DNA of 33,756 nt from Acidimicrobiaceae bacterium (GCA_027315315.1 DAHUYG010000028.1:1-33756), one strand, 5' to 3'; positions 7,290 to 16,421 are shown, numbered from the stretch's first letter. Notes: a model not told the origin generated them from the letters alone. Translations and numbers: made by a program.

Positions 7290-9258
7290 GGGGACCGGCG
7301 GTCGCCACCGTGAGCGCCGGCGGGTCGCCGTGGCGCAGCAACCGTTCGACGCGCTCTGTCCAGAGCCGCTTCTGGTATTCGACGACGCCCTCGGGATGCG
7401 AGGCGTAGGTGAGGGCGCTGAACGCGAAAAGGACGATGGTGAGGCCACCGCTCCCCCAGCGCCCCGGCAGGTAGCTGAGCAGCTGCTGGAGCACCACGAA
7501 GCCCATGCCGGCCTGGATCGCCCCCTCCACCGTCCGCACTCCGGTAGTCACCACCACCACGACGAAGACCAGCGAGAACTCGTAGTTGAAGTTGCTGGGC
7601 GTGATGCTCTGTTGGAGCGAGCCGAAGAGCGCGCCGCCGAGGCCGGCGAGTCCGGCCGACAGGGCGAAAACGAGGACCTTAGCCGCGCTCGGGTTGATGC
7701 CCACGCTCTCGGCGCCGAGCGGACTGGCGCGGAGGGCGTCGAGGTAGCGGCCAACCGTGGCGCGCTGGAGCAGCTTGACGCCGACGACGCAGAGCACGAG
7801 GACGATCAGTGCGAGGACGAAGAATCCCCTGGAGCTCGTGGTCGCGAGGCTGATCGAGCCGATCACCGGTCGCGGCACGAGCAGGCCGCCAGCGGGACCG
7901 CCGGCCCACGAGTACGGGAACACGGCGTTGTCGGCGAGGAGCGCCAGCGCGAGCGTCAGGAGCGCGAGGGGGAGGCCGCGCAGGCGCAACGCCGGCAACG
8001 CTCCGATGGCGCCGATCACGAGCGAGCCGATGGCCCCGATCAGCGCCCCGAGGAGGATGGGCACCCCGTGGTGGACCGCGAGCTGGCCCGCGATGAACGC
8101 CCCGGCACCGGCGAAGGTGGCCTGGCAGAGCGACACCTCGCCGCCCATCCCGGTGATGAGCGTGACCGACAGGAACATGATCGAGTACACGAGCCCCGCG
8201 GTGAGGGTGAAGGCCCAATTCCCCGGCACCCAGGTGAGCACCGAGACCACTGCGCCGAGCGCCAGGGCGCGCCCGCCGACCCTGATGACCCGGTCGAGCT
8301 CGGGGCCCCGCGTCACGACGATCGACGGTGGGGGCGGCGGGTCGCTGCCGGCCAGGGGGTCCTCGGAATCCTCGAGGGCCCGCAGGCGGGGCCGGGTGAC
8401 GAGGAGGATGGCGAGGACCAAGAAGGGGATCGCCGGCAGAAGGCCGGTGTGCCACACGCTCGAAGGCGAGAAGTATCCCGAGCCCAGACCCTCGACCACG
8501 CCGAGCAGCACCCCGCCGAGGAGCGCCATGGGCACGTTCGCGAGATCGCCGAGCGCCGCCGCGGCCAGCGCCGCCACGAGCAGGATGGCGTAGTCGTTGA
8601 ACTGCAGGGTCGGATACTGGGGTGCGAGCAGGACACCGGCCAGGCCGGCCATGCACGACGACCCCATCCACGCCGCCGAGAGCACCCGGTCCGAGCGCAC
8701 CCCCTCGAGCTCCAAGAGGCGCGGGCTCTCGACCGCCGCCCGGATGGTGAGCCCGAGCCAACTGGAGCGCAGCACCGCGCTCACCACGACCACGGCCGCC
8801 GCGGCAGCGATGGCCGTCTCGAGCTCGAGGCCGTTCACCGGCGTCGAGAACAGGTGGAAGTAGACGTCGGCCGGGTTGAGGAACAGGGTCGGGGGTGCAA
8901 AACGCGTCGCGCTCCCGAAGATCAGCGTGACGAGCTCGGGGAGGCCGATGAAGATCGCCACCGCGGAGACGAGCTTGGCGGTCGTGTTCGTGGCGGCGAT
9001 GCGACGGAACAGGAACCGGTCGAGCGTCCACCCGATGGCCGGTGCGAGTACCACCACCGAGACGAGGAAGGCCGGGAACACCGCGACGCCGTCGCCGGTC
9101 AGGGCCGTGTAGACGAACGCCGAGACGTACGCCTGGGCCCCGAATGCGAAGTTGAACACCCCGGTCGTTCGGTAGGTGAGCACGAGGCCCATTGCAACGA
9201 TGGCGTAGGTGCATCCAAAGGGGATCCCCGGCACCGCGTAGCTGAGGAAGGTGCTCAC
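7252..9258 (-). CDS. Fused LivH-LivM ABC transporter permease
   Basis: A 668-residue membrane protein joining both permease subunits of a branched-chain amino acid-type transporter. The N-terminal half is LivH-like (SYAVPGIPFGCTYAIVAMG, then LVLTYRTTGVFNFAFG), runs to about residue 295 and ends in 'LLGGVLLGVVEGLGSGYF'. A polar linker follows, with EDSEDPLAGSDPPPPPS. The C-terminal half is LivM-like (SVTLITGMGGEVSLCQATFA, ALRLRGLPLALLTLALALL, and 'SPLGAESVGINPSAAKVLVF' with the cytoplasmic EAA-like loop). Many hydrophobic helices are visible in both halves. GTG 9258 is used; it follows the binding-protein stop by 17 bp and the next residues are the conserved N-terminus. Separate livH and livM genes are the more usual arrangement. 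Confidence 0.88.
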   Translation of the reverse strand: MSTFLSYAVPGIPFGCTYAIVAMGLVLTYRTTGVFNFAFGAQAYVSAFVYTALTGDGVAVFPAFLVSVVVLAPAIGWTLDRFLFRRIAATNTTAKLVSAVAIFIGLPELVTLIFGSATRFAPPTLFLNPADVYFHLFSTPVNGLELETAIAAAAAVVVVSAVLRSSWLGLTIRAAVESPRLLELEGVRSDRVLSAAWMGSSCMAGLAGVLLAPQYPTLQFNDYAILLVAALAAAALGDLANVPMALLGGVLLGVVEGLGSGYFSPSSVWHTGLLPAIPFLVLAILLVTRPRLRALEDSEDPLAGSDPPPPPSIVVTRGPELDRVIRVGGRALALGAVVSVLTWVPGNWAFTLTAGLVYSIMFLSVTLITGMGGEVSLCQATFAGAGAFIAGQLAVHHGVPILLGALIGAIGSLVIGAIGALPALRLRGLPLALLTLALALLADNAVFPYSWAGGPAGGLLVPRPVIGSISLATTSSRGFFVLALIVLVLCVVGVKLLQRATVGRYLDALRASPLGAESVGINPSAAKVLVFALSAGLAGLGGALFGSLQQSITPSNFNYEFSLVFVVVVVTTGVRTVEGAIQAGMGFVVLQQLLSYLPGRWGSGGLTIVLFAFSALTYASHPEGVVEYQKRLWTERVERLLRHGDPPALTVATAGPHEHATAGSDRLG

Positions 9259-9275
9259 GCGATCGTCGCCACTCG

Positions 9276-10559
9276 CTAGGCCCCTGGGGTGCCCACCGGC
9301 GCCGACACGGGCCGCGAGAGGTCCACGTGACCCCCGGTCGGGAAGCACACCCAGAGGTGCTTGCCGTGGTTGAACACGATCTTGAAATCGTCGCCCACGG
9401 CCTCGACGAACGTCTCACACGCCGGGGAGGTGGTGCGCACATGGGAGATCTCCCAGTTGACCGGCTGGGTGATCCCGCCCCCCGTGAACTTGGTGATGTG
9501 ATTGATCGCGGAGATGAGCTTGCGCTGGGTCGGTGAGGATCCGGATGCTCGCAGGCCGGCGACGAAGAGGGCCGCGCTGAGCCAGCCCGACATCGCCACC
9601 TCGTTGAACGTGTAGCCGGGTTCGTATCGGTTCATCGTCTTGATGTAGTTCTCGAGCCCGGGGAACGCTCCGGGGAACTGCGTCGCCGCCTGGAACGGGA
9701 CGTGCTGCACCAAGAAGTAGGTGTGCTGCATCAGCGATGTATAGCGACGCAGCGTCGGGAGGTCATAGCCGTCCAGCCAGAGCTGGCTGACCCCCGTCAT
9801 CCCGTTCTGTTGGATGGCCCGCGACAGATCAAGGTTGCCTGGCACGTCCAGGCAGCTGACGACGAAGTCGACGCCGGCCTGCTTCATGTGCACCACGTCG
9901 GAGCTCAAGGACCCGCCAAGTTGCACCGAGAGGTCCGAGTAGCCGACCGGCACGCCGTAGGCCCGCAACGCCTTGACGACGTCGCCGCACTCATCGGCCG
10001 ATTGGGGTACCCCGTAGGCCACCACTGCGGCCGAGTGCGCGCCGAGCTTGCGGGCGATGAAGGGGAAGAATGGCTCCGTGGTGGCGTAGTCGATCACCGA
10101 CCCGTAGGCGGCGAAGAGGTTCTTCGCCGGAGTCCAGTCGTTCTGCGTTGCGAACCCGAACGTGGGGGTCCCCGTCTGAACCAAGAACGGCTGACCCGTG
10201 AAGAAGGCGGTCGCCTCGCCGACGAGCGCGAACACGTGATCCTGCTGAATCAGCGTGCGGGTGACGGCTTCGTTGTTGACCGTGCCGTCGTCGAGCGCCT
10301 TCGAGAGCACGATCTTGCGACCGTTGACGCCGCCCTCGGCATCGATCATGTCGAAGTAGGCCCGAACCCCCGGGACGATCGGGGCAAAGTCGGCGGCGAG
10401 ATCACCCGAAAGCGTCGCCACCGCGCCGACGCTCACCTGGTGGGTGCTCACCCCCGGCGCACTCGATCCGCCCGAGGACGACGAGCCCGTCGACGACGGC
10501 GCGTTCGAGCAGCCGGCGGCGATCACCGCTGCGACCGAGACCAGCGCCCAGAACGTCAT
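9276..10559 (-). CDS. ABC transporter substrate-binding lipoprotein (LivK/Peripla_BP_6 type)
   Basis: A 427-residue exported receptor for the transporter encoded downstream. A lipobox (VIAAGC, Cys17) follows a short hydrophobic segment, then a Ser/Gly-rich tether. The mature part has the type I periplasmic-binding fold: VSVGAVATLSGDLAADFAPI, 'GVRAYFDMIDAEGGVNGRKI', then 'DDGTVNNEAVTRTLIQQDHVFALVG'. The ligand cannot be assigned, though the family binds amino acids, amides or urea. Oddly, the predicted protein starts MTFWALV with no basic residues, while the codons immediately upstream in frame encode a run of Arg/Lys. No ATG, GTG or TTG occurs in that stretch before an in-frame stop, and an AGAGGGAG sequence lies about 40 nt upstream. 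Confidence 0.9.
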   Translation of the reverse strand: MTFWALVSVAAVIAAGCSNAPSSTGSSSSGGSSAPGVSTHQVSVGAVATLSGDLAADFAPIVPGVRAYFDMIDAEGGVNGRKIVLSKALDDGTVNNEAVTRTLIQQDHVFALVGEATAFFTGQPFLVQTGTPTFGFATQNDWTPAKNLFAAYGSVIDYATTEPFFPFIARKLGAHSAAVVAYGVPQSADECGDVVKALRAYGVPVGYSDLSVQLGGSLSSDVVHMKQAGVDFVVSCLDVPGNLDLSRAIQQNGMTGVSQLWLDGYDLPTLRRYTSLMQHTYFLVQHVPFQAATQFPGAFPGLENYIKTMNRYEPGYTFNEVAMSGWLSAALFVAGLRASGSSPTQRKLISAINHITKFTGGGITQPVNWEISHVRTTSPACETFVEAVGDDFKIVFNHGKHLWVCFPTGGHVDLSRPVSAPVGTPGA

Positions 10560-10734
10560 CGCGCGCCGGCGATGATTCGGCTTGGTTCTCGTCGTCGGCT
10601 CCCTCTTGACTCGACGTCGGCGCGCCAGGATGCGCCGGCCCCGACGCCGTCACTGTAGTGGTGGGCCTTCCCGCATCCCCGGCGACACATGCGCCGCCGA
10701 CGGCGCCGTGTCCATCAAACGTTCGTTGAACGAG

Positions 10735-11592
10735 CTACCCCGGCATGGGGAAGATGAGCGCTTCGTCGGCGCTCTCCTCCATCGCGCGCCGTCGCTGTTC
10801 GTCATCCATTGGTGCGAGTGAGGCGGCGATCTCGAGCGCCTCGTCGAGCACGACGACATCACCGGGGGTGCAAAAGGCGCTTACGCCGGGGGTCGACAGG
10901 GAGAACTCGATCCCCCGCCGCAGACTCGGAGCGTCGGTGTAGGGCTCGTACCACGTCGTCGAGTGGTGCTCTCGTTCTCCCCATGGCCGCGCCGCCCCCG
11001 CCTTGATGGCCATCACGCCGACGTCGCGCCGATGCGCTTCTTCGAGCAGGGCCTCGGCGTCGGCGCGGTAGCGGTCGTCGGCCCAGAGGCGGGGGTTCAC
11101 CGGGAACATCACCGTGTCGAAGTCGTAGCGCTCGAGCGCCGCCCGGTGGGCGGCCGGCGCGCCCAGCCCGTGGCCGGTGATGCCGACGAACCGGCAGAGC
11201 CCCTCGTCTCGTGCCCGCAGGATCGTCTCAGCGGCTTGGGCGCGAGCGTCGAGCTCGTCGAGGTCGGTGACCGCGTGGAGCTGGTAGAGGTCAAAGGAGT
11301 CACAGCCGAGCAGCCCGAGCGACTCCTCGAGCTGGGCCCGCACCCCCTCGGGGTTCTTGCGCAGGGTCTTGCAACCGACGAAGAGCCGGTCGCGGACCTC
11401 CGGCACCAGGGGCCCGACAAGCTCCTGGGCGAGGCCGTACTGCGGGGCGATGTCGAGGTGGTTCACCCCTGCCTCGAGCGCCCGCTCGAAGGACGCCGCG
11501 GTGTCCTCGGGGGTAGACCCCCAGTAGGCGGCGGCCCCGAGGATCGCGACCGAGGACCGATGCTCCGTCCGCCCGAGCCGCCTGGTCTCCAT
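10735..11592 (-). CDS. Aldo/keto reductase
   Basis: A 285-residue NADPH-dependent oxidoreductase with a TIM-barrel fold. The catalytic tetrad is visible: Asp47 and Tyr52 in HLDIAPQYG, Lys75 in FVGCKT and His106 in LYQLHAV. It is shorter than classic AKRs and lacks an obvious C-terminal NADPH signature. The later 'FVGITGHG' and '[15 protein letters not shown]' resemble the clade of predicted AKRs that includes some with C-terminal ferredoxin domains, which this one lacks. ATG 11592 is chosen: the frame is open further upstream, but the [10 protein letters not shown] start is conserved. A TACCGT hexamer 7 nt upstream suggests leaderless transcription. It is divergent from the aldehyde dehydrogenase, and the two could be co-regulated. 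Confidence 0.87.
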   Translation of the reverse strand: METRRLGRTEHRSSVAILGAAAYWGSTPEDTAASFERALEAGVNHLDIAPQYGLAQELVGPLVPEVRDRLFVGCKTLRKNPEGVRAQLEESLGLLGCDSFDLYQLHAVTDLDELDARAQAAETILRARDEGLCRFVGITGHGLGAPAAHRAALERYDFDTVMFPVNPRLWADDRYRADAEALLEEAHRRDVGVMAIKAGAARPWGEREHHSTTWYEPYTDAPSLRRGIEFSLSTPGVSAFCTPGDVVVLDEALEIAASLAPMDDEQRRRAMEESADEALIFPMPG

Positions 11593-11599
11593 GTCGGGC

Positions 11600-11605
11600 A
11601 CGGTA
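11600..11605 (-). promoter_or_regulatory. -10-like TACCGT for the aldo/keto reductase
   Basis: On the minus strand TACCGT (TANNNT type) ends 7 nt before the ATG at 11592, with no Shine-Dalgarno between. That spacing places transcription start at the start codon, a leaderless arrangement common in actinobacteria. Inferred from pattern only. Confidence 0.35.
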
Positions 11606-11719
11606 GTGCCCCGGGCCCCGGCGCGGGAGCCTGGGACGAGCAGCCAGGGTAGGGTCAGTACAGACGAACACCGAAAGCGGCCACGGTCCCGACCTGGCGC
11701 AATAGACCTGGAGGATCCC

Positions 11720-13138
11720 ATGGAGGTCCGCGACAAGCTCTACATCGGCGGGGCGTGGGTCCCCTCGACCGGCAAGGGGACCATCGAGGTCTTCGACTCG
11801 AACACCGAAGAGGTGATCGGCTCCATCCCCGAAGGCACCGCCGAGGATGCCGACAAGGCGGTCGACGCAGCGGCCCGGGCCTTCGCCGAGTGGTCGGCGG
11901 TCTCCCGCGAGGAGCGTTCCAAGTTGCTTGCCCGCGCCGCCGTGGGACTGGGCGCCCGGACCGACGAGATCGCCGAGACGGTCTCGAAGGAGGTCGGCAT
12001 GCCGCTCTCCTTGGCCAAGATCATTCAGGTCGGACTTCCGACGGGCGTCTTTGCCGAGATGGCGGGCAAGATCAACGACTTCCAGTGGGAGCGCGAGGTG
12101 GGCAACTCGCTGATCGTGCGCGAGCCCATCGGCGTCGTCGGTGCGATCACGCCCTGGAACTACCCCCTCTACCAGATCGCCCTCAAGGTCGCCCCGGCGC
12201 TCGCCGCAGGATGCACGGTGGTGCTCAAGCCGAGCGAGATCGCCCCGCTCAACGCGTTCGCCCTCGCCGACGTACTCCACGACGTGGGATTCCCGCCGGG
12301 CGTCTTCAACCTGGTAACCGGGTTCGGCAATGTTGTCGGCGAGGCGATCGCGAGCAACCCGAAGGTCGACATGGTGTCCTTCACCGGGTCGACCCGGGCC
12401 GGCAAGAGGGTCATGGCGCTGGCTGCCGAGACCGTGAAGAAGGTCGCACTCGAGCTCGGAGGGAAGTCGGCGAACGTCATCTTGGAGGATGCCGACCTCG
12501 ACGCCGCCATCCCGGCGGGCCTCTTCGCTTGCTACCTGAACTCGGGCCAGACCTGTTCGGCCCTCACCCGAATGGTGGTGCCACGCTCGCGCCTCGCCGA
12601 GGTCGAGGAGAAGGCAAAGGCCGCCGCGGAGAGCTTCGTGCCGGGCAATTCCCTCGAGCCGACGACGAACCTCGGGCCGCTAGCGTCGGCCGTGCAACGC
12701 GACCGCGTCCGCAGCTACATCGAGAAGGGGATCGCCGAGGGGGCCAAGCTCGTCACCGGAGGCGCCGAGGCCCCCGAGGGCCTGGAGAAGGGCTACTTCG
12801 TCCGTCCGACCGTGTTCTCCGAGGTGAAGACGGACATGACGATCGCCCAGGAGGAGATCTTCGGGCCGGTGCTCTCGATCCTTCCCTACGACACCGAGGA
12901 AGAGGCCATCGCCATCGCCAACGACTCGATCTACGGGCTGGCCGGTGGTGTGTGGAGCGCCGACAAGGCGCACGCCGAGCAGGTCGCGCGCAAGATCCGC
13001 ACGGGTCAGGTGGACATCAACGGCGGCGCCTTCAATCCGGGCGCTCCCTTCGGCGGCTACAAGCAGTCCGGGATCGGCCGTGAGCGCGGTGAGTTCGGCT
13101 TCGAGGAATTCCTCGAGACCAAGTCGCTCCAGCGCTGA
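11720..13138 (+). CDS. NAD(P)-dependent aldehyde dehydrogenase
   Basis: A 472-residue enzyme that oxidises an aldehyde to the acid. The conserved residues are in place: Asn147 in TPWNYP, the general base Glu245 in LELGGKS and the nucleophile Cys279 in NSGQTC. The FTGSTRAGK motif (221-229) belongs to the cofactor-binding fold, and the C-terminal [15 protein letters not shown] is typical. Length is normal. GGAGG stands 6-7 nt before ATG 11720. The substrate is unknown; it resembles broad ALDHs near betaine-aldehyde and fatty-aldehyde dehydrogenases. It is divergent from an aldo/keto reductase across 127 bp, and both act on aldehydes, so a shared detoxification role is possible. Confidence 0.93.
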   Translation: MEVRDKLYIGGAWVPSTGKGTIEVFDSNTEEVIGSIPEGTAEDADKAVDAAARAFAEWSAVSREERSKLLARAAVGLGARTDEIAETVSKEVGMPLSLAKIIQVGLPTGVFAEMAGKINDFQWEREVGNSLIVREPIGVVGAITPWNYPLYQIALKVAPALAAGCTVVLKPSEIAPLNAFALADVLHDVGFPPGVFNLVTGFGNVVGEAIASNPKVDMVSFTGSTRAGKRVMALAAETVKKVALELGGKSANVILEDADLDAAIPAGLFACYLNSGQTCSALTRMVVPRSRLAEVEEKAKAAAESFVPGNSLEPTTNLGPLASAVQRDRVRSYIEKGIAEGAKLVTGGAEAPEGLEKGYFVRPTVFSEVKTDMTIAQEEIFGPVLSILPYDTEEEAIAIANDSIYGLAGGVWSADKAHAEQVARKIRTGQVDINGGAFNPGAPFGGYKQSGIGRERGEFGFEEFLETKSLQR

Positions 13139-13192
13139 ACCGCAGCCTGGCCTGGCCCGCAGTGGCGCCATGCCGTTGACCTACACTGAGGC

Positions 13193-13264
13193 GCGCCTCT
13201 AGCTCAACGGCAGAGCAACGGACTCTTAATCCGCAGGTTGGGGGTTCGAATCCCCCGGGGCGCA
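13193..13264 (+). tRNA. tRNA-Lys (anticodon CTT)
   Basis: The acceptor stem is GCGCCTC/GGGGCGC, the D stem GCTC/GAGC and the T arm GGGGG-TTCGAAT-CCCCC. The anticodon loop CTCTTAA gives anticodon CTT. The outermost anticodon-stem pair is an A-C mismatch (A of ACGGA against C of TCCGC). CCA is not encoded. Confidence 0.94.
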
Positions 13265-13269
13265 CCTCC

Positions 13270-13290
13270 GCCGGTCTCGTGCAGACCGGC
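13270..13290 (+). terminator. Terminator-like hairpin after tRNA-Lys
   Basis: GCCGGTCT (13270-13277) and AGACCGGC (13283-13290) form a perfect 8-bp stem with a 5-nt loop, 6 nt after the tRNA. There is no U tract. It is laid out like the hairpin after tRNA-His. Confidence 0.55.
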
Positions 13291-13392
13291 CGCGCCGGTA
13301 GGTCCTGGGGGTACGAGGCTCGGATCCCCCAGCCCGGTAGGGTCGAGCTTACGGGCGGTTGCGTCTGACCGTTCTCCAGGCGGAGGCAGTCC

Positions 13393-14000
13393 ATGCACGT
13401 CGGGCTTCTCAATCGGCGCGTCGCTGGGGTCGCCGTCGTCGTAGCCGGGGCCCTCGGCTTCGCTGGATGCAGCGGCTCTCCCTCGGCGAGTCCGCCCACC
13501 ACCTCGACGACCTCGCCCAGGACGACGACGACCTCGTCGAGCACCACGACCACGGCCAGCGGACCGCACAACTGCACGACCGCAGAGCTGCAGGTGAGCG
13601 CAGGCCCGAGCTCCGGTGCGGCCGGCACGATCGGGCAGGTCGTCCTCTTCGAGAACACGAGCTCGTCGAGCTGTCTCCTCCACGGGTTCCCCGGCGTCGC
13701 CGGTCTCGACAGCGCGGGCCACCAGGTCGCCCAGGCCACCCGCGAGCTCAACGGGGCCGCGTTCACGGGCTCCACGGCGTCGCTGCCGACGGTGACGCTC
13801 GCGACGGGCCAACGGCCTCGGCCACCGTGTTCGGTTCAGACGTGCCCGTCGGGTCGGCGCCCTCCTGTACGACCTACTCGGCGCTCCTCGTCACCCCTCC
13901 GAACGCCTTCCAGTCGGTGCAGTTGACGGCCCAGGTGCCCGGCTGCTCCGGGCTCCGGGTGAGCCCCGTCTACGCCGGCACGGGTGGTGGCGGCGGCTAA
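13393..14000 (+). pseudogene. DUF4232-type lipoprotein, interrupted by a one-base frameshift
   Basis: The gene starts at ATG 13393 after a GGCGGAGG Shine-Dalgarno and encodes a signal peptide with lipobox FAGC (Cys26), then a Thr/Ser-rich tether. A DUF4232-like exported domain follows (CTTAELQVSAG, 'CLLHGFPGVAGLDSAGHQ'). Near 13805-13818 the frame breaks: the first frame turns into Arg/Pro-rich nonsense, while the -1 frame continues the domain as TASATVFGSDVPVGSAPSCT and ends with TAPQVPGCSG-like residues and a glycine tail at 14000. Restoring one base there, for example in the CAACGG stretch, would give a roughly 200-residue intact protein. It is either a real recent pseudogene or a sequencing or assembly error. 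Function is unknown for the family. Confidence 0.78.
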
Positions 14001-14021
14001 CGGCCTGCGACGGACGGATGC

Positions 14022-14777
14022 TCAGCGTCCGCCGAGGATGTTGCCGAGCGCACTCGCCACCGCACCGCCGGCCGCACCAGCCGCCGCCGGCCGAGCGTCA
14101 CCGAGGTAGGGCTGCATCGCTCCAGCGAGGATGGGGATCGGCATCGACTGCAACCACACCCGACCCGGACCACTCAGCACCACCCAGTGGTGCCCATCGG
14201 CGCCAAGGTACCGGTTCGCCAGGCCGGGCACCCGAATGACCTGGAAGCTGACCGACGATTGGAACAGCCCGACATGCCCCGGATGCACCCGCATCGTCTG
14301 CCCCGCCTGGAGGTCGTAAGTCATCACCTCCCCGGAGAGTTCGATCCACGCCTGCCCCGACCCACCGATCTTCTGCAGCAGGAACCCCTCCCCGCCGAAG
14401 ATCCCGCCACGGAACGTCTGTTGCAGCGCGACCGAGATCTCGACGCCGAGGGTTCCCGCCAGGAACCCGTGACGATGCGCGAAGTACTCCTGGGACAGAT
14501 CGATCGGGAAGATCGCCCCGGGCATCTTGGCGGCGAACGCCACGGTCCCGGGGGCGCCCTCGGCGCTGAACGTGTTGAACAAGAAGGTGCTCCCTCCGGC
14601 CATGCGCTTCACCGCACCGAGCAGCCCCTTACCGCCGGAGCCTCCCCCCATGCCCGTGGTCATCTGGATGCTGTCGGTCATCCAGGAGAACTCGCCGTCT
14701 TCGGCGAGGACGCTCTCACCGGGGTCGAGCCCGATCTCGAGCACCTGGAGCACCGAGCCCTTGATCTCGTGCCGCAC
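14022..14777 (-). CDS. AIM24 family protein
   Basis: A 251-residue protein of the AIM24 (TIGR00266-like) family, a beta-rich fold named after yeast Aim24; its bacterial function is unclear. Recognisable parts are 'VLEIGLDPGESVLAEDGEFSWM', 'STFLFNTFSAEGAPGTVAFA', 'GGEGFLLQKIGGSGQAWIEL' and 'RVHPGHVGLFQSSVSF'. The tail is Ala/Gly-rich. GTG 14777 is preferred over TTG 14813 because GGGGAGG precedes it at good spacing. There is no signal peptide, so it is likely cytoplasmic or membrane-associated. It is convergent with the broken DUF4232 gene (21 bp between ends). Confidence 0.85.
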   Translation of the reverse strand: MRHEIKGSVLQVLEIGLDPGESVLAEDGEFSWMTDSIQMTTGMGGGSGGKGLLGAVKRMAGGSTFLFNTFSAEGAPGTVAFAAKMPGAIFPIDLSQEYFAHRHGFLAGTLGVEISVALQQTFRGGIFGGEGFLLQKIGGSGQAWIELSGEVMTYDLQAGQTMRVHPGHVGLFQSSVSFQVIRVPGLANRYLGADGHHWVVLSGPGRVWLQSMPIPILAGAMQPYLGDARPAAAGAAGGAVASALGNILGGR

Positions 14778-14865
14778 TCGATCCTCCCCTCGCTTCGACC
14801 CCGTGGCCGCCAATGCGCATCAGGGTATCGGCGCCGTGGACGCCGTGCCGGGTGGAACGACCCGC

Positions 14866-15408
14866 TCAGCTTTGAACGGACCGCACCGGCACGCAGGTCA
14901 CCTCGGCGGCCGCGGGACCCTCGAAGGGACCGGCGATCGGCACCCGCAGGGTGCGGGACGCTCTCCCGTCGGCCGGCACGCTGGCCGTGATCGTGCTGGC
15001 AGAAGCCGCTGGGCCCCGGGCGCCCTCGAGGCTGGCCCTGCATCGGGCGCGCCCCGGGCGGTCGGCCTCGTTCGAGATTGCGAAGCGAACCGTGGCGCTC
15101 GACGACCCGCCAGGGGTCCGAGAGATCGCCGTCACCACGTCACTCACCTGGAACTGTGGACTTGCGCCGACGCTGACGACCGCCACGTAGGCGCCGACCG
15201 TGCCGGTGATCACGAAGAGCACTAGCACGATCGAGAACACCCGAATGATCCGCGGCCGCTCGTAGGGCTCCTCCTCGTCGTCGGGCTCGTCGGACCAACC
15301 CCAAGGCTCGCCGGACTCGTCGTCAACGCCGTCCCAGCCTCCGGCCCCGCCCGAGCCGAGCAAGCGCTCGTCGGACCCGCTCACGCTCCGAAGTTCGACC
15401 ACGGTCAC
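14866..15408 (-). CDS. Hypothetical single-pass membrane protein
   Basis: A 180-residue protein of unrecognised family. The first 50 residues are strongly acidic and Gly-rich (DDESGEPWGWSDEPDDEEEP). One transmembrane helix (IRVFSIVLVLFVITGTVGAY) follows at about 54-76, then an exported domain ('VRFAISNEADRPGRARCRAS') that looks like a small beta-sandwich with two cysteines. The acidic N-terminus would face the cytoplasm. Start GTG 15408 is provisional, with no clear Shine-Dalgarno. It is divergent from the MpaB gene, 80 bp away. I cannot assign a function. Confidence 0.65.
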   Translation of the reverse strand: MTVVELRSVSGSDERLLGSGGAGGWDGVDDESGEPWGWSDEPDDEEEPYERPRIIRVFSIVLVLFVITGTVGAYVAVVSVGASPQFQVSDVVTAISRTPGGSSSATVRFAISNEADRPGRARCRASLEGARGPAASASTITASVPADGRASRTLRVPIAGPFEGPAAAEVTCVPVRSVQS

Positions 15409-15488
15409 GGTCTCGACGCTAGCGGTGCGGTCGGGGTCCGTTCACGGGTGCCTTGCCCCGAGGGTGAGAGGGAGACGAAGCTGGACCC

Positions 15489-16421
15489 ATGGATGCGCCA
15501 TCCAGGGTCGACCCCATCGACAGGGCGCTGCGTGCCGGCGAGGACCTCGCCCTGGCGCCGCTGCGCATGCTCTCCAGCCTCGCCCACCCGATCCGGGATG
15601 ACATCGGTCGCAGCGTCCGGCGCACATTCGGGGTCTCCGGGGAGCATCCGAGCGCCCGGGTCTCGGATCCCGACCTCGCGTACGTTCATCCCGGCAGCAT
15701 CGTCCGGGTGGTGCACAGCGACATCGGCACGATGATGATCGGCGGAGTGGCCGCCCTCATGCTCCAGGCGCTCCACCCGCTGGCGATGGCGGGCGTCGCC
15801 GACCATTCGGGCTACGAGAACGATCCGATCGGGCGGCTCCGTCGCACCGCCAACTTCGTCGGCACCACGACCTTCGGGACGACCGAGGAGGCGAGGGCGG
15901 CAATCCGCCATGTACAGGCGGTGCATCGGCGAGTCCGCGGCGTCGCACCCGACGGTCGTCCGTACTCGGCCGACGACCCCGACCTGCTCACGTGGGTGCA
16001 CACGGCCGAGATGTACTGCTTCTTGCAGGCGACCCAGCGCTTCGGGGCCCGTCGGCTCACCCGCGAGGAGTGCGATCGCTACTACAAGGAGACGGCGCCG
16101 GTCGCAATCGAGCTCGGAGCCGAGTGGGTCCCGCGTTCGCTCGAGGAGGTCGACGCGTACTTCCTGCACGTGCGCAAGGACCTCTACGGGGGGCCACAGG
16201 CACTGGTGGCCCGGGACTTCCTGCTGCGGGGCGTCGCTCGGAAGCCCGAGGACAAGCTCGTCTATTCGCTCATCGCGGCGGCCGGGATCAGCCTGCTGCC
16301 GCGCTGGGCCCGCTCGAAGATGAGGCTGCCGACGCTGACGCTCGTCGACGCGGGGGTCGTCACGCCGGCCGCCAGGATGCTCTGCGTCGCGCTGCGCTGG
16401 GCGGTACCGCCCAGGACCTGA
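15489..16421 (+). CDS. MpaB/DUF2236 family oxygenase-like protein
   Basis: A 310-residue protein of the DUF2236 family, which includes the fungal ER-bound oxygenase MpaB and the rubber oxygenase Lcp. Family signs are 'IVRVVHSDIGTMMIGGVAAL', 'LMLQALHPLAMAGVADHS' with conserved histidines, 'NFVGTTTFGTTEEA', 'VHRRVRG', and 'DLLTWVHTAEMYCFLQA'. MpaB and Lcp members bind haem; here the haem role is inferred. No signal peptide is seen. The start ATG 15489 follows a GGGAGACG region. It stops one base before the convergent SDR gene. Actinobacteria often carry many copies of unknown substrate. Confidence 0.85.
   Translation: MDAPSRVDPIDRALRAGEDLALAPLRMLSSLAHPIRDDIGRSVRRTFGVSGEHPSARVSDPDLAYVHPGSIVRVVHSDIGTMMIGGVAALMLQALHPLAMAGVADHSGYENDPIGRLRRTANFVGTTTFGTTEEARAAIRHVQAVHRRVRGVAPDGRPYSADDPDLLTWVHTAEMYCFLQATQRFGARRLTREECDRYYKETAPVAIELGAEWVPRSLEEVDAYFLHVRKDLYGGPQALVARDFLLRGVARKPEDKLVYSLIAAAGISLLPRWARSKMRLPTLTLVDAGVVTPAARMLCVALRWAVPPRT

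Noticed and set aside
7117-9279. Very long plus-strand open frame opposite the permease gene
   Set aside because: Its translation is Arg/Glu/Asp/His-rich low complexity, as expected for the antisense of GC-rich membrane coding sequence, while the minus strand gives a clear LivH-LivM protein.
10720-10732. Short inverted repeat CGTTC-GTT-GAACG beside the 10735 reductase stop
   Set aside because: A 5-bp stem with only a short T run on the minus strand is too weak to call a terminator, and too short to call an operator.
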